Positions 32,933 to 43,636 of a DNA stretch of 64,000 nucleotides are shown here, in pieces (the stretch's first letter is position 1; every line of letters starts with the position of its first letter). Origin of the DNA: Diadema setosum (taxonomy: Eukaryota; Echinodermata; Echinoidea; Diadematoida; Diadematidae); assembly GCF_964275005.1 (NCBI RefSeq), contig NC_092686.1:46002333-46066332 (forward strand), in the 5' to 3' direction. Under the pieces are notes generated by a model, which saw only the letters and a list, made by a program, of their open reading frames with translations, had not been told where the DNA came from and ran no database searches. The translations under genes and the position numbers were made by a program.

Positions 32933-33826
32933 CTAGTGGCGAGTGATGTCCTTGATCTTCTCCACTGTCCAGCCCACTTTCCGCAGGTCTTTCGCGGAGT
33001 CGATGGATAGCTTCTCCTCTTTTCCGTTCGCATTCATGATGGCGAAAATTCTCCCATCGATGGTCCAGACGGTTTTGATGGACTTGTCCTCCCGAAGGGC
33101 GCGCACGATCCTGTTTCGAAGGGGTGTGAGGTCCTCCTCAACGTAGACGTTCTTCCTGGTCTCTTTCTTCCGCAGCTCCTTCTTCTTCTTCATCAGAGCC
33201 TGCTTCGTAGACCGACGGACGAATTTGACGATGATAGGCCTCGTCGAAGATTTCTGCACATCCGGTTTCCTTCCCGAGACGGGAAGACGGTGGCTGACAC
33301 TGATGTCGTTTGCTGATATGGATACTCCCATATCGGCTGCCAGCTCCACAACTTTGCTAGTTGTATCCTCCCCTCGCGTCTCCTCCAGCCCAAAGATCCG
33401 GATGTTGTCCCTCCTGCCATACTGTTCGAGGCGGTCAACCTCTGCTAAGGCTCTTGCTTCCTGACCGGTTTCCACCTCGAGTTGCCGTAGACTCTCTAGC
33501 GGCTTCTTGAGCTCGTCCATCATGGACTTCATTGCGGCAGCTACTGCCGCAGAGACTGACTGCACGATGATTGGTTGGATAGCAGCCAGGACTTTGGTTA
33601 CGATTATCGATATCTTATCCTCCTCAATGTCATGCTGACGAGAGCTGGCCGTCTTCCCAGTCTCATCATGACGAGCTTTGCCCGCGATCATCGAATAATC
33701 CGTCTTGATACCAGTAGCAGCAGCCACGGCGTACGAGACGGCATCATCAAGAGCCATGGATGGTGGATTCTTCCTCCTCATGGAGACCTCGTCATCCAGT
33801 AGGTCAAACCGGTTTCCATTTGCCAT
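32933..33826 (-). CDS. LINE-B ORF1 nucleic-acid-binding protein
   Basis: The 297-codon ORF starts at a true ATG (33826-33824). Residues ~65-130 look like an amphipathic or coiled-coil region (Ala/Leu/Val heptads, then EVDRLEQYGRRDNIRIFG). Next comes an RRM-like domain with DNIRIFGLEE, the SVSHRLPV block and RPIIVKFVRR, then a basic KKKKELRKKETRKN stretch and a C-terminal domain. This is the standard order of L1-like ORF1 proteins, which trimerise, bind RNA and chaperone target-primed reverse transcription. It ends at TAG 32933-32935; ORF2 continues in the same frame straight after that stop. The ORF is intact. Confidence 0.85.
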   Translation of the reverse strand: MANGNRFDLLDDEVSMRRKNPPSMALDDAVSYAVAAATGIKTDYSMIAGKARHDETGKTASSRQHDIEEDKISIIVTKVLAAIQPIIVQSVSAAVAAAMKSMMDELKKPLESLRQLEVETGQEARALAEVDRLEQYGRRDNIRIFGLEETRGEDTTSKVVELAADMGVSISANDISVSHRLPVSGRKPDVQKSSTRPIIVKFVRRSTKQALMKKKKELRKKETRKNVYVEEDLTPLRNRIVRALREDKSIKTVWTIDGRIFAIMNANGKEEKLSIDSAKDLRKVGWTVEKIKDITRH

Positions 33827-33871
33827 GACGTCACAATTGAAACTATTGTTACCTAGTTGTGCGTAGGGAAG

Positions 33872-34589
33872 GCTTTGGTTGAAAGTTTGAAAGTTTGAAA
33901 GTTTGAAAGTTTATTTACTCACAACCCAAACTCTGGGTATCGAAGTCCAATGAAAAACATATAGCACATTATAATATCGATAAATAATAATTGCAAATAA
34001 CTCTGAAAAGTGTACAAAACAACTATAACAACAGCAACAAAAATAATTGGAGTTGTGGTGGATGGTAGAGCTAGGATTCCCCTGGTGACAGGTGCGTAGA
34101 CTCTCTCTTGTTGAGTGGTGCGCGCAGATCAGGAAGAAGAAGAGATAATGCAGCGCACGTTGCTAGGAGACAGTGTGCTCTTTGCGCACTGAGAAGAGGA
34201 AGAGAGATATGAGTCGAGTTGCTAGGAGACAGGTGTCTTATCCAACCAGACTACTAGATGATACGCAGATTTGTTATTACTTGCTGCCTGCTGCGCTAAG
34301 GCGGTCCACGCTATGCAAGATTGTTTTGGTTGCTATGTTACTGATGAAGATGAAGATGAAGTTCAAGAGTAACTTACGAGAGGAAACACCATACACGAAC
34401 GCTGAAAATCCTTGAATAAATCCAAAACGGTGATGATGAGGCACAAAGGAATATCACAAACAGGTCCAGCGCTGAACGAGCGATCCACCAATGTGACAAA
34501 TATATAACAAAAACAACAATTGATGATTCTAGAGAAAGAAACATACGAGCGACCGAGAGACACGTCTTATCTCACCAACTATCTAACTA
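33872..34589 (-). repeat. LINE-like 3' end with (ACTTTCAA)n tail, upstream of LINE-B
   Basis: On the minus strand this segment ends GTGAGTAAATAAACTTTC followed by four ACTTTCAA units (33877-33915), a LINE-type 3' terminus. It lies directly 5' of LINE-B and in the same orientation. Its other end (34589) meets the resumed HP4 copy A. It is either a separate 3' LINE fragment into whose tail LINE-B inserted, or LINE-B 5' leader containing such a motif. Short CTTCTTCTTC and TCCTAGCAAC repeats occur inside. No coding. Confidence 0.5.
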
Positions 34590-34845
34590 TCGTGAATTGT
34601 AACAAAAACGACGCGCACTAGTAGCAAGGCGTTTGCGCATTCAGCAAGCGCTCGCGCAATAGACGAGACAGAATTGAATATGATATGATCTTGAACGGCA
34701 AGTAACAACGATAGCCTATGGGGAATTAATACGTTGGCCTATGCGTTTCGTTCAATATGCTCCGATATTTAACGGTAAAAATTGAGCGGACTACAATACG
34801 CGTTTTTAATGCGCCGCTAAAACGTCCTATATAGATGATAATCCC
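34590..34845 (+). mobile_element. HP4 copy A, right portion
   Basis: It starts TGAATTGTAACAAAAACGACG and continues GCGCACTAGTAGCAAG and GCAAGCGCTCGCGCAATAG, exactly what follows CTTGCGCGCTTG in copy B. This completes copy A across the LINE-B block. Confidence 0.75.
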
Positions 34846-35127
34846 TGTTATTCCATGAGTCAAGGCCATCCAATATAATTATTATCATCTATACAATCAA
34901 GTAGAGCAAGCATTTGTAAACTGCACAAAATTACCCGGCTTCTACTCGTTTTTGAAGTTGACCCGGCAGTCACATCCCAGCGCTGAAAAGGGGAAGCCCC
35001 TAAAACTGCGTACATGAAACAAACAACTAGCAAGACGCTTGCGCGCTTGTGAATTGTAACAAAAACGACACGCACTAGTAGCAAGCGTTTGCGCATTCAG
35101 CAAGCGCTCGCGCAATAGACGAGACAG
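34846..35127 (+). mobile_element. HP4 copy B, tandem to copy A
   Basis: It repeats copy A from ATTCCATGAGTCAAGGCC through GACGAGACAG, uninterrupted, in the same orientation. The continuation (AATTGAATATGG, TGAACGG) is found at about 36078, beyond the hairpin element at 35128-36077. Confidence 0.75.
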
Positions 35128-36077
35128 TATACGAATAATTTATGAGTTGTGAGTGCATCAGGGCACGAATATCGCACGAGGCGCGAGATAAGCCACTGGT
35201 CTATTCAACAAGGCGCGTAGCGCCGCGTTGAATAGACCAGTGGCGAATCTCGCGCCAAGTGCGATATTACGTGCCCCAATGCACGAACAAAATCATAAAT
35301 TATTTGTTTTATACAAACACCTTGTCCACAATCACAGTCTAAATTAGTGACCGCCAACTCATGAAAGCCCAAAAATAAACGTAACAATTAGGCCGAGAAT
35401 TGCACCCTGTGTAACGTTACTGCTTTCAAACACTCGTCATGATTCCACCACACAGTCACAGGAATCACAAACTCTGCAGAGTCTACACCCGTTCTACACT
35501 AACGTTAGATCGAGTTAGGCCTGACTGTTAGGCCGATCTGAGATGTCGGTAGATCTAGTAGTAGGTCTAGACTTTGTCTATTTCCGAAAATGATTTTGTA
35601 TAAAAACACAGAAAAATAATCAAATTACGGTTTCTCAACTTGAAATGAAGTCTTGATTTTGGGATCACTGTGGTCCACGTAGCAGATCAGAGTCAAAAGT
35701 AAAAACACAGCAGTAGGTAAGGCCGCAATACATGCAACTAGCTAGGTAAGGTAGCTGCGCGTACACGTTAATGTTGCAGTACTCCGCCGCGCCGCGCCTG
35801 GTCTGTGAGACTTACCGGCAGCGCAGCGCAGCCGGCCAGCACGTAGTTTGCTGGCGCTTTGCTAGTGTGAGCCACAGAACTCTACAGTGAGCGGCCGTGC
35901 AATAGTAGCCTCCTGCGAAGCCGTGCTATAGTACCTTCGAGCCGTTCAATAGGCCCATGCCAGAGGCCTATTGCATGGCTGTCACTCTCAGTGAGTTTGA
36001 TAGGTATTTTCTATTGAATGTCATGTGACATGTTCTTGGCCAATCACAATTTCGACATCATTCTGAGGTGTTGTATA
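35128..36077. mobile_element. Hairpin-bearing element HP5 inserted in HP4
   Basis: It begins with a 171 bp hairpin (35134-35304; arms AATAATTTATGA / TCATAAATTATT with the core GGTCTATTCAAC / GTTGAATAGACC). A CpG-rich body includes a second hairpin near 35890-35985. It ends with CATGTGAC, CCAAT and TATAAAA. Copy A of HP4 shows the uninterrupted site (GACGAGACAGAATTGAATATG). Non-coding. Confidence 0.65.
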
Positions 36078-36078
36078 A
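36022..36078 (+). promoter_or_regulatory. E-box-like / CCAAT / TATA cluster in HP5
   Basis: CATGTGAC (36022), CCAAT (36040-36044) and TATAAAA (about 36072). Spacing is almost the same as at 7022/7040/7071. Promoter function is inferred. Confidence 0.35.
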
Positions 36079-36469
36079 AATTGAATATGGTATGATGTTG
36101 AACGGTATGCATCCTCTTGGATAACTTGCATTTTTATACCATTGTACATCATATAGTTTGTGATGATGTCATTATGCTCGAGTGTGAAGTGTGAAGTGTG
36201 ATGTTGGTAGACGGATGCTGGATGCGGTGAGTGCGAGATGTTGACATGCCATATACCATATACTTTGGTGGAACTCTTGCCAATGTGCACTACAGGTGTG
36301 TGTGTGACCAATAGAAACATGACCGCTCGGATGTTGGGGAACAAAGGAGCAAGGAATGAGTAAGACTCCAGAGCCTTGTGTACAAACAAGCCCCGACATA
36401 AAGAACAGCACACAAAGAAAAGACACACACCAAACCCCAAACTTCCTAAACTCCTAAACAAAAATCGTC
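36078..36469. other. HP4-related remnant and unassigned sequence
   Basis: AAATTGAATATGGTATGATG at the start continues HP4 copy B. The rest carries short ORFs without motifs. Confidence 0.4.
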
Positions 36470-36760
36470 ACAATACGCAGTTTCAGGGGCTTCCCCTTAT
36501 CAGCGCTGGGATGTGACTGCCGAGTCAACTTCAAAGACGAGTAGAAGCCGGGTAATTTTGTGGAGTTTATGCTTGCTCTACTTGATTGTATAGATGATAA
36601 TAATTATATTGGATGGTCTTGATTCATGGAATACCAGGGAATATTGCGCTCGTTAGGGCCAATATTGCACTCATCTTCGAATCGTGCAATATTGGCCCTA
36701 ACTCGTGCAATATTCCCTGGTATCCCATTCATAGCCATCCAATATAATTTAAATGCTATG
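36470..36760 (-). mobile_element. HP4 copy C, inverted
   Basis: Reverse complement of copies A and B: CAGCGCTGGGATGTGAC, GATAATAATTATATTGGATG and the AATATTGG..CCAATATT hairpin (about 36648-36720). Copies B and C face each other around HP5. Confidence 0.75.
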
Positions 36761-37800
36761 ACGCATGGGCGCCTTCATTCTGCACAAACTGGGAGGAGAT
36801 TCCGCTCCTTCCTTAACATCTCCCTGCTTTGCAACAGCCTAACGCGCTCAAGGCTATTATAGATGATGGTGTTTGACCGTTTCGAAGGTACAGAGTGATG
36901 ATATAATCATAACAAAATGATGTGTATTCTTTGTTTTATAAATGATGAAGCAGCTCCTTGAAAGAATTCAGAATGTAGGCGTTTTTATTCAGCGGCAGCC
37001 ATTTGCTTTGCTATATAGACTTTTCCGTTTGCCTCTGAACGGTGGATACGAATTTATACTAATTTAATGCCGATAAACCGATATTCTCATTTTTAACACT
37101 AGGATTCAAATGTTGGAATTTTCTTGTATGATAGCAATATGCAAAGATCATCAACAAACTTAATGATATATGAGTTCTGAGCGATGCTCAACCTTAGCTT
37201 TTCAGAGTAACAGATCCAGATCCAGATCCAGATCCAGATCCAGATCCAGATGATAGTCCTATCATACGTGCATAATCGCTATACGATTCATGGGTCAAGT
37301 AGGGTGTCTCTCCATTCATCCAGTAGCTGAATTCTCAGCAGAAAAAAAGTAAATGATTGTACACCAAAGAATTTGTGTCTCATACATTATGTTGACAATA
37401 GAAATCACTTTTGTATTTTCATTCGTTTTGCTCCGAGCAAGTTTATCATTATCTTTCAAATTCTTTTTGTTTCGGTTTACATTTTACAAGTAAGCCTAAT
37501 TCGTGTGGACGACTGGAGATGGGTATAGGGTCCACCCAGGGAGGTGATGGGACCACCTCCCTGATCCACCCTAGATCCCTTGGACCGACGTTGCTGCAGA
37601 CCTTCTTTTTCAGGAGTAAAGTTGTAAATATTGTCTATGGATTAAATACTATAGTATTATTTTGTGTTTACATAACATACGTCAAAGATAATACCTCCAG
37701 GTCCTAATAAAAGCAATCTCGAATTGTTTGTGTCTTTACTCATTGCCCAAAAAGCTCCCCACCCCTCCCCCCTCCCCCCCCCCCCCCAAAAAAAAAAAAA
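36761..37800. other. No gene; (AGATCC)n and a CCCTCC hairpin
   Basis: A hexamer microsatellite occupies 37212-37252. A small hairpin (CCAGGGAGGTGATGGGACCACCTCCCTG) lies at about 37536-37563. C15/A14 homopolymers end the stretch. Nothing coding is recognised. Confidence 0.5.
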
Positions 37801-37944
37801 ACATCTATTTCTGTGTTTGGCGCAGTATTTTGCATTGCACTGATGAGGTCTATTTTGATCTACGGAATTAATAAGCACAATCAGGAGTTGAAGCTCGTTG
37901 ATAAGAATGAGCATACTTCTCTCGACTTCTCTCGACCAGTCTCT

Positions 37945-38182
37945 CCCACAGGTTTCTGCATTCGTCTCCAGAACGCTCCGCTTGAAGTCGTACCTTCTCA
38001 TAAATACCTAGGGGTTACCCTTGATTACTCCTTGTCATGGTCCCCTCATGTTCAAGACATCCTAATGAAATGCAACAAACGGCTAAACCTCCTTCGTTCG
38101 CTAACCGGCTCAAACTGGGGCGCCGATACACAAACCCTTCTCTTACTCTACCGGTCTCTAGTCCGCCCTCACCTCGACTACA
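37945..38182 (+). pseudogene. LINE-C RT thumb region (I-type LINE), 5'-truncated
   Basis: The translation has VVPSHKYLGVTLDYSLSW, a KCNKRLNLLR block and LLLLYRSLVRPHLDYS, the conserved RT thumb of I/jockey-group LINEs. The frame is closed by the 2.0 kb TIR element at 38183-40203. The sequence continues at 40204 with CEIYGSLSPLLSSKLDTVQ. It is preceded by homopolymers, so the 5' end is truncated or masked. Confidence 0.8.
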
Positions 38183-40203
38183 GCGGGGTTCCCACTATCG
38201 CGCGATCCATTGCGAACGCCACGATTGGACATTCGTAACTGATCGTGGAAAATTTGTTAGAACTCGTCTGAAATTTCACGTTTGGATACGAGGTTATGCG
38301 AGTCAATACGTGTTGGTACGCTTGGATGCGATATGGTCACGATTGGTCTATTTCAAGCGATACGATCTGTCACGATCTGGTCTGCCGTTCAAATACGATC
38401 CCACAGGATTGTCCTAATTGAGTTCACGATTGGTACCGATCTACCACTATCATTACGATCAGGATCCCCGATCTGGTACGTGCAGCAACGTACTGATACG
38501 TTCCAATACGAATACCGCGAACCATTACGGGCTGCTGAGATATGATACGATATCTTTTACGATAGGGATCAGAAGCGACCCCCATTAGTAAGGCGCGATT
38601 GGACCCGAATGGGAATATTATAGTCCGGCTGACGATGGATTTCATTGTTTCCCTTAAATTATGCAGAGTGATTAGGCCTATTAATTTTATCCACAACCAC
38701 TGATGATGGCAAGGCTTGACAGGTTGACGATGATGACAACGTAACCTTTGCAGTATTGCTAATGACGATTATGTTACCAGAGAGAAAGCAGCACCCAGGC
38801 CAGACATAACCTCAGATATTCCCTCGTCTAATATTAAACGTAAAGAAATTAATAGATTATTAAATCGACATGCTCACCCTCCCCCCTCACAAGAAAAAAA
38901 TGAAATAACGAACCCAAATACATAAGATCAGATGGTTGCCCCTCTTCCCCAGGAAAAAAAAAAAAAAAGCAGCTAGACAAAATGACCTTTCTCTCCAATA
39001 CATGAAGAAAATAATTATATGATGAAATGGAAGCTAAGAAAGAGGAGGGGATCATTTTGAATGTTATGTAACATAGTATTAAGTGTTATACGCTCGATAT
39101 GCGAAAGTTGGCCGTATGGATAGTATTGCTTATGTGTTCGATTTCATATTCGCAGAGTGTATGTATCATATGCCTTTTTATTTCAAAATGCTGTTATCTC
39201 ATGGGTTATTAAAAGTTTGGTTTATTCGGCTTGATTTAGTGTTTTACTTCACAATGTTTAACATAACTGATACACACACATAACAGAAAAGTGACTCCCT
39301 AATCAAAATGATGTCACTTTTTAACAAAAAAGGAGGTTTTACGCAAAATTATTTCGCAGGGGTATATTGCTACACTTATTGAATAACTAACTGTGAAAAA
39401 TAGTAAGAGTGATCTTCATTGTCATAATCATACGAGTGATCTCACATCCACGACAATGGTCACTTTTACATTTGTAGTAATAACGAGATTTGAAAATAAC
39501 CATTTTCCTCTAAAATTATGCTCTACCAAACATACAAAAAAAGACATTGAAAAGTGTCAAAATAGATTTAATGGGGTCAAACGATGGCTGATGAAACAAC
39601 AACTCTTAATTACTATGTACAATACACAAACAGCAGGATACTGCACCCCCTCCAAAATAGCAACTCATTAATGTAAAACATCATCAACATAATGTATGAA
39701 AACATCTAAAAATCTGTAATACAACTTTCATTTCATGAAATCATTAAAAAAAAATTGATAATGTACCTTAAAAATTACTACAATTAAACCCCACGCCGTC
39801 ATACAATTTACCGTTTGGAAATAATAATCTAAAGATGCAGGCTACCACCTATCAGAATACAAAAGAAATCAATTTATGAGTAGAATAAGGGCAAATAGGC
39901 AAAAAAAAAAATAATAATAAGCGGAAGTGAAGTAAAAAAGTCGATCCCGATCAACACGATTAAGAAGCACGATTAGAAGAGATTTGCTGCGTTTGGATAC
40001 GATCCTAGACGATCTGATGCGATGATCACGATCAAAAACTAATCGTGTTAATCGTAGAAAATTTTTGAACCGTCCAAAATTTTACTTCGATTAACGCGAT
40101 TGCCACGATTGACCTTAAGATCTGATACAATCTGATAAGACCATCACGCTTGCTGCACGATTGATTCCAATCGTGGCGCCAATCGTGATAGTGGGAACCC
40201 CGC
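38183..40203. mobile_element. 2.0 kb TIR element inserted in LINE-C
   Basis: TIRs GCGGGGTTCCCACTATC / GATAGTGGGAACCCCGC are perfect over 17 bp. The outer 300-400 bp on both sides are crowded with CACGATTGG, GATACGATC and TAATCGTG words (subterminal motif arrays, possible transposase sites). The centre is AT-rich without a transposase. It interrupts the LINE-C coding order, so it is a younger, non-autonomous insertion. Confidence 0.8.
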
Positions 40204-41640
40204 TTTAGCCTGTGAAATCTATGGTTCTTTATCCCCGCTCCTTTCAAGCAAACTAGATACCGTACAGGGCCATGCCCTTCGAATATGCACCGGCGCGTTA
40301 CCATCCACTGCCCTGCATGCACTTCAAGTAGAATGTAACGAACCACCACTCCATATACGCCGCGAAAGGGCCGCCTTTATTTACTGCGCCTATTATTATA
40401 CACACTGTCCCCACTTCACCCCGTCCGAAAAGCCATTGTCAACTGCTGGCAATTCTCATCGAATAAATGGCCACAAAACAAACTTCCTTTCGTTCTCCGA
40501 ATCAAGCCGCTTACGGACACTTTTCTAAAGCTGCAACCTATCCGCGTTTATCCCAGTCCCCCTTGGTCCACTGAACATCCCAATATTGACCTCTCCCTTC
40601 ACAGCTCATGTCCCAAGACCGCCCTTTCTTCAGCGCAACATCAAACTGCTCTTCAAACCATAAATACCACATATTCAAATCACCTGACAATTTACACTGA
40701 CGGTTCCCATGATCCCTGTAGTATTTATGATGATACATGGATAAATAAATAGACTGGCAGACCTGACTGTGGTCCATGCTTTCAACATTATCATTGACCA
40801 AGTACTGGATACTACAATCCCTCCACTAACTGTTCTGGCATTGGAATTTACGTACCTCACTATCGTCATGAAATAAGTGAAAGGGTTTCACCCATCTCAA
40901 TTTGTCGTACAGAACTGGTAGCGATTCTTCTTGCCTTAATTATCATGGCTGGAATCCTCTCCCCCTCTCAGAGCTGTTATTTTCTCAGATTCTCTCAGTG
41001 CCTTGACACTTTTCAATAATCACACCTCAAATATCCTTGACCTTCCCAATGAAGTCAAATATTATAATGAATGGATGTGACATCACTTTAGCATGGGTAC
41101 CAGCTCACTGTGGTCTAGTGGGCAACGAAAAAGCCGATTATCTTGCCAAACAAAGTTTACGTAAGAATATTACAATAAGTGTTCCTCTAAATGTTGCTGA
41201 TATACAATATGTAATTAAACATAGGTGTCTTGACGCTTGGAACGCGTTATGGCGCTCGTCTAATAAAGGACGCCATCTTTTCAACATCCAACCCTTTGCC
41301 TCAAACACTTCACCTTTGAAAGTCTGAATAGACTTGATGAAATAATAACTCACCGACTCCGCATGGGCAGAGCCAGATTAGCAACTTTTTATCATAATAT
41401 ATTATTATCCGTAAGCACCCCACTGGACTTTGCTCAATATGCAATGAATTGGAAACCGTGGAACATTATCAATTACACTGCAAACAACACACAAATCAAC
41501 GTACGAATCTCATACGTGCTATCCATAAGCAATCACCAAACATCGGAGTCTCTGATTTACTCGCAAACCAAAAAGCTCTGGACGCAGTTATTACCTATGT
41601 CAAGGAAACCAACAAATATCACGGTATTTAAGATTGCATA
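40204..41640 (+). pseudogene. LINE-C RNase H and C-terminal zinc knuckle
   Basis: After CEIYGSLSPLLSSKLD the frame breaks several times. RNase H landmarks are present: LTIYTDGS (about 40685) and WVPAHCGLVGNEKADYLAKQ (about 41095-41155). A CSICNELETVEHYQLHC zinc-knuckle motif lies at about 41432. RNase H after RT is typical of I, ingi and R1-related LINEs; it would degrade the RNA strand during reverse transcription. Several frame changes and stops show it is dead. Confidence 0.8.
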
Positions 41641-43005
41641 ACTTTGCTGTAGCATGGACTTTGCGAAGTCTTGCAGAATGTATGTACCATCATTTTGCAA
41701 ACGTAGATTTCAAGATATTTTGTGAGTCGTCGGTATTATAATGTTATTATGCACTATCATTATTATACATCAATTGTTTATTAATAATGTCTCCCACGTT
41801 GCATTGGCATGCATTATTGGGGAAGCTTGTATAATGTATGCATTATCATTTGCAGTGGTGGATTTTGAAGATGTATGTATCATCATCTGCAAACGTAGAT
41901 TTTCAAAATAATTGCGAGTTGCCTAGTAGTACACACGTCATGTTGGCATATATTTGCTTATTAATAATAATTATGTTTGTTTGTTTTGTTTTTTCTTCAT
42001 TTATGCTTAATTGTGACTAATTTCACTTATGTTTTATTTAGTCTCGCTTTCCCCTTCCCAGTACACAGGGGAAGGACTTTCACTCTCTCCTATCCTCAGC
42101 GTAATAGACCTTCACGACATTCACAGCGGACATCGCTCTCCGGTTCCCTCCGACATCAACCCGACCTTGGGGTCAGCCGTCACGTCGAGGCCTCCTAGTC
42201 CTCCGTCCACCTCGCCCAGGTGCCGGAATCTGCAGCAAGCGGGGTTTGGGAGTCACTCGCTGTTGCAGATCCCGGCATCTCCCTCAATGGGTCTCTATTA
42301 TGTAAAACATATACATGTACATATATATTGTCTTACGTTCCTTGCATGCGTTTCCCTAGCAAGAACAGGGGATCCCTTCGTCCATATACTTATTTATAGT
42401 TAATGATACACTTATCATTCTTTTAGTAGTAAGAACAACTCAAAATTTTTGTAAATCCCCTCTCGCATGAGTCGCCTGCACCTTTTAATACTTAAAAACT
42501 TGTGGTTTAAAATCAATTTGAAGATTATTATGACTCCCACTTTCTGGCACAAAATTTACTTTCTTTTCTTGGCTTGAAGCCCGCAGGTATACTCATACAT
42601 CATAGAAACCACGATTATAATTATATGTATAACATTTCTCCGTCGTTTGCTGCAAAAATATATTTTCCTGTATCAACGCCTCTGATTTTTTTCCCGAATC
42701 ATTGCTGTGACGCTCAGAGGTCCTTGATATAAACACTGTATTTTTTTTTCTCGAAATAATGATACAGCCATAGTAATCTTATCTATTTTGTAAAACATAT
42801 CATTGTGTGTGTGCTCTATCTAAATACCGTATATTACATTGGGTTGAACCATGATATTGGTATGTGTGTGCGTGGTTGGAGGTGTATGTGTGTGTGTTTG
42901 AGTGTGTGCACGTGGATGAGTTAGTGTGCGGTACACGCGCGCGTGTATTGTGTAGTTATTTGAGTTTGTTTCAATGAGGTATTCATTAATATCATTTATG
43001 AGCTC
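41641..43005. other. LINE-C 3' flank and unassigned sequence
   Basis: A diverged direct duplication lies at about 41675-41790 and 41865-41970 (ATGTATGTACCATCAT, GCAAACGTAGATTT). A GC-richer stretch at 42055-42290 carries a 124-codon ORF without recognised motifs. GT-rich sequence lies at 42860-42950. Confidence 0.4.
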
Positions 43006-43063
43006 CCTCGTGGAGACGTAATGAGCTCCTTTATGGAGACAATATGAGCTCCCTCGTGGAGAC
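43006..43063. repeat. GAGCTCCCTCGTGGAGAC short tandem repeat, left part
   Basis: Units of ~22-24 bp, each itself palindromic (GAGCTCC..GGAGAC). The array continues at 43637-43705 after the MITE insertion. Confidence 0.8.
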
Positions 43064-43636
43064 TTAAAGGACAAGTTCACCTTCATTAACATAAGGATTG
43101 AGAGAATGTAGCAATATTAGTAGAACACATCATTGAAAGTTTGAGGAAAATCGGACAATCCATTCAAAAGTTATGAATTTTTGAAGTTTTTGTGCAGTCA
43201 CCACTGGATGAGAAGACTACTGCAGTGTATGATGTCACATGCGTACAACAATATAAGGAAAATATAAAGAGAATTTCACAAAATTTCATCTTTTGAAAAA
43301 AGTACACCTTCCCTTGACTCGTTACTGACATATAATTATGTTATGGGTAATATTATTCCCATTGCCTTTAGAAAGAGGCAAGTCAAGTGCTCTTCTATTA
43401 TGCGAAAAAAATGAAAATATGTTGAATTTTCTTTTCATTTTCTTTATACTGTTGTACTCATATGACATCACGAGCCTTAGTAGTCTCCTCATTCAGCGGT
43501 TCCAACACAAAAGTTTTAAAAATTCATAACTTTTGCATCGATTGTCCAATTTTCCTCAAACTTTCACTTATGTGTTCTCCTAATATTGCTGCATTCTCTC
43601 AATCCTTGTGTTTATGAAGGTGAACTTGTCCTTTAA
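43064..43636. mobile_element. TTAA-flanked MITE, 573 bp including TTAA
   Basis: The left end TTAAAGGACAAGTTCACC is mirrored by GGTGAACTTGTCCTTTAA. Inverted complementarity continues inward (AATATTAG, TTTGAGGAAAATCGGACAAT). TTAA at both ends fits a TTAA-targeting superfamily (piggyBac or Kolobok). It splits a short tandem repeat. A fragment of the same family is at 56462-56545. No transposase. Confidence 0.8.

Larger units (their letters stand above)
27561..33871 (-). mobile_element. LINE-B: near full-length two-ORF non-LTR retrotransposon
   Basis: Reading on the minus strand: short leader, ORF1 (33826-32933), ORF2 endonuclease and RT, a ~650 bp 3' UTR and a tail of AACATTGTCATTGTC repeats near 27605-27550. 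Without the 1.1 kb insertion at 29603-30710 it would be about 5.2 kb. An RRM-like ORF1 protein, APE endonuclease, YADD RT and oligomer tail place it broadly with CR1/L2/jockey/L1-type LINEs; clade unassigned. It is inactivated by a frameshift (31743-31750) and the insertion. Confidence 0.8.

Noticed and set aside
42029..42403. 124-codon ORF after LINE-C
   Set aside because: Low-complexity Ser/Pro-rich translation without recognised motifs; more likely GC-rich repeat DNA.
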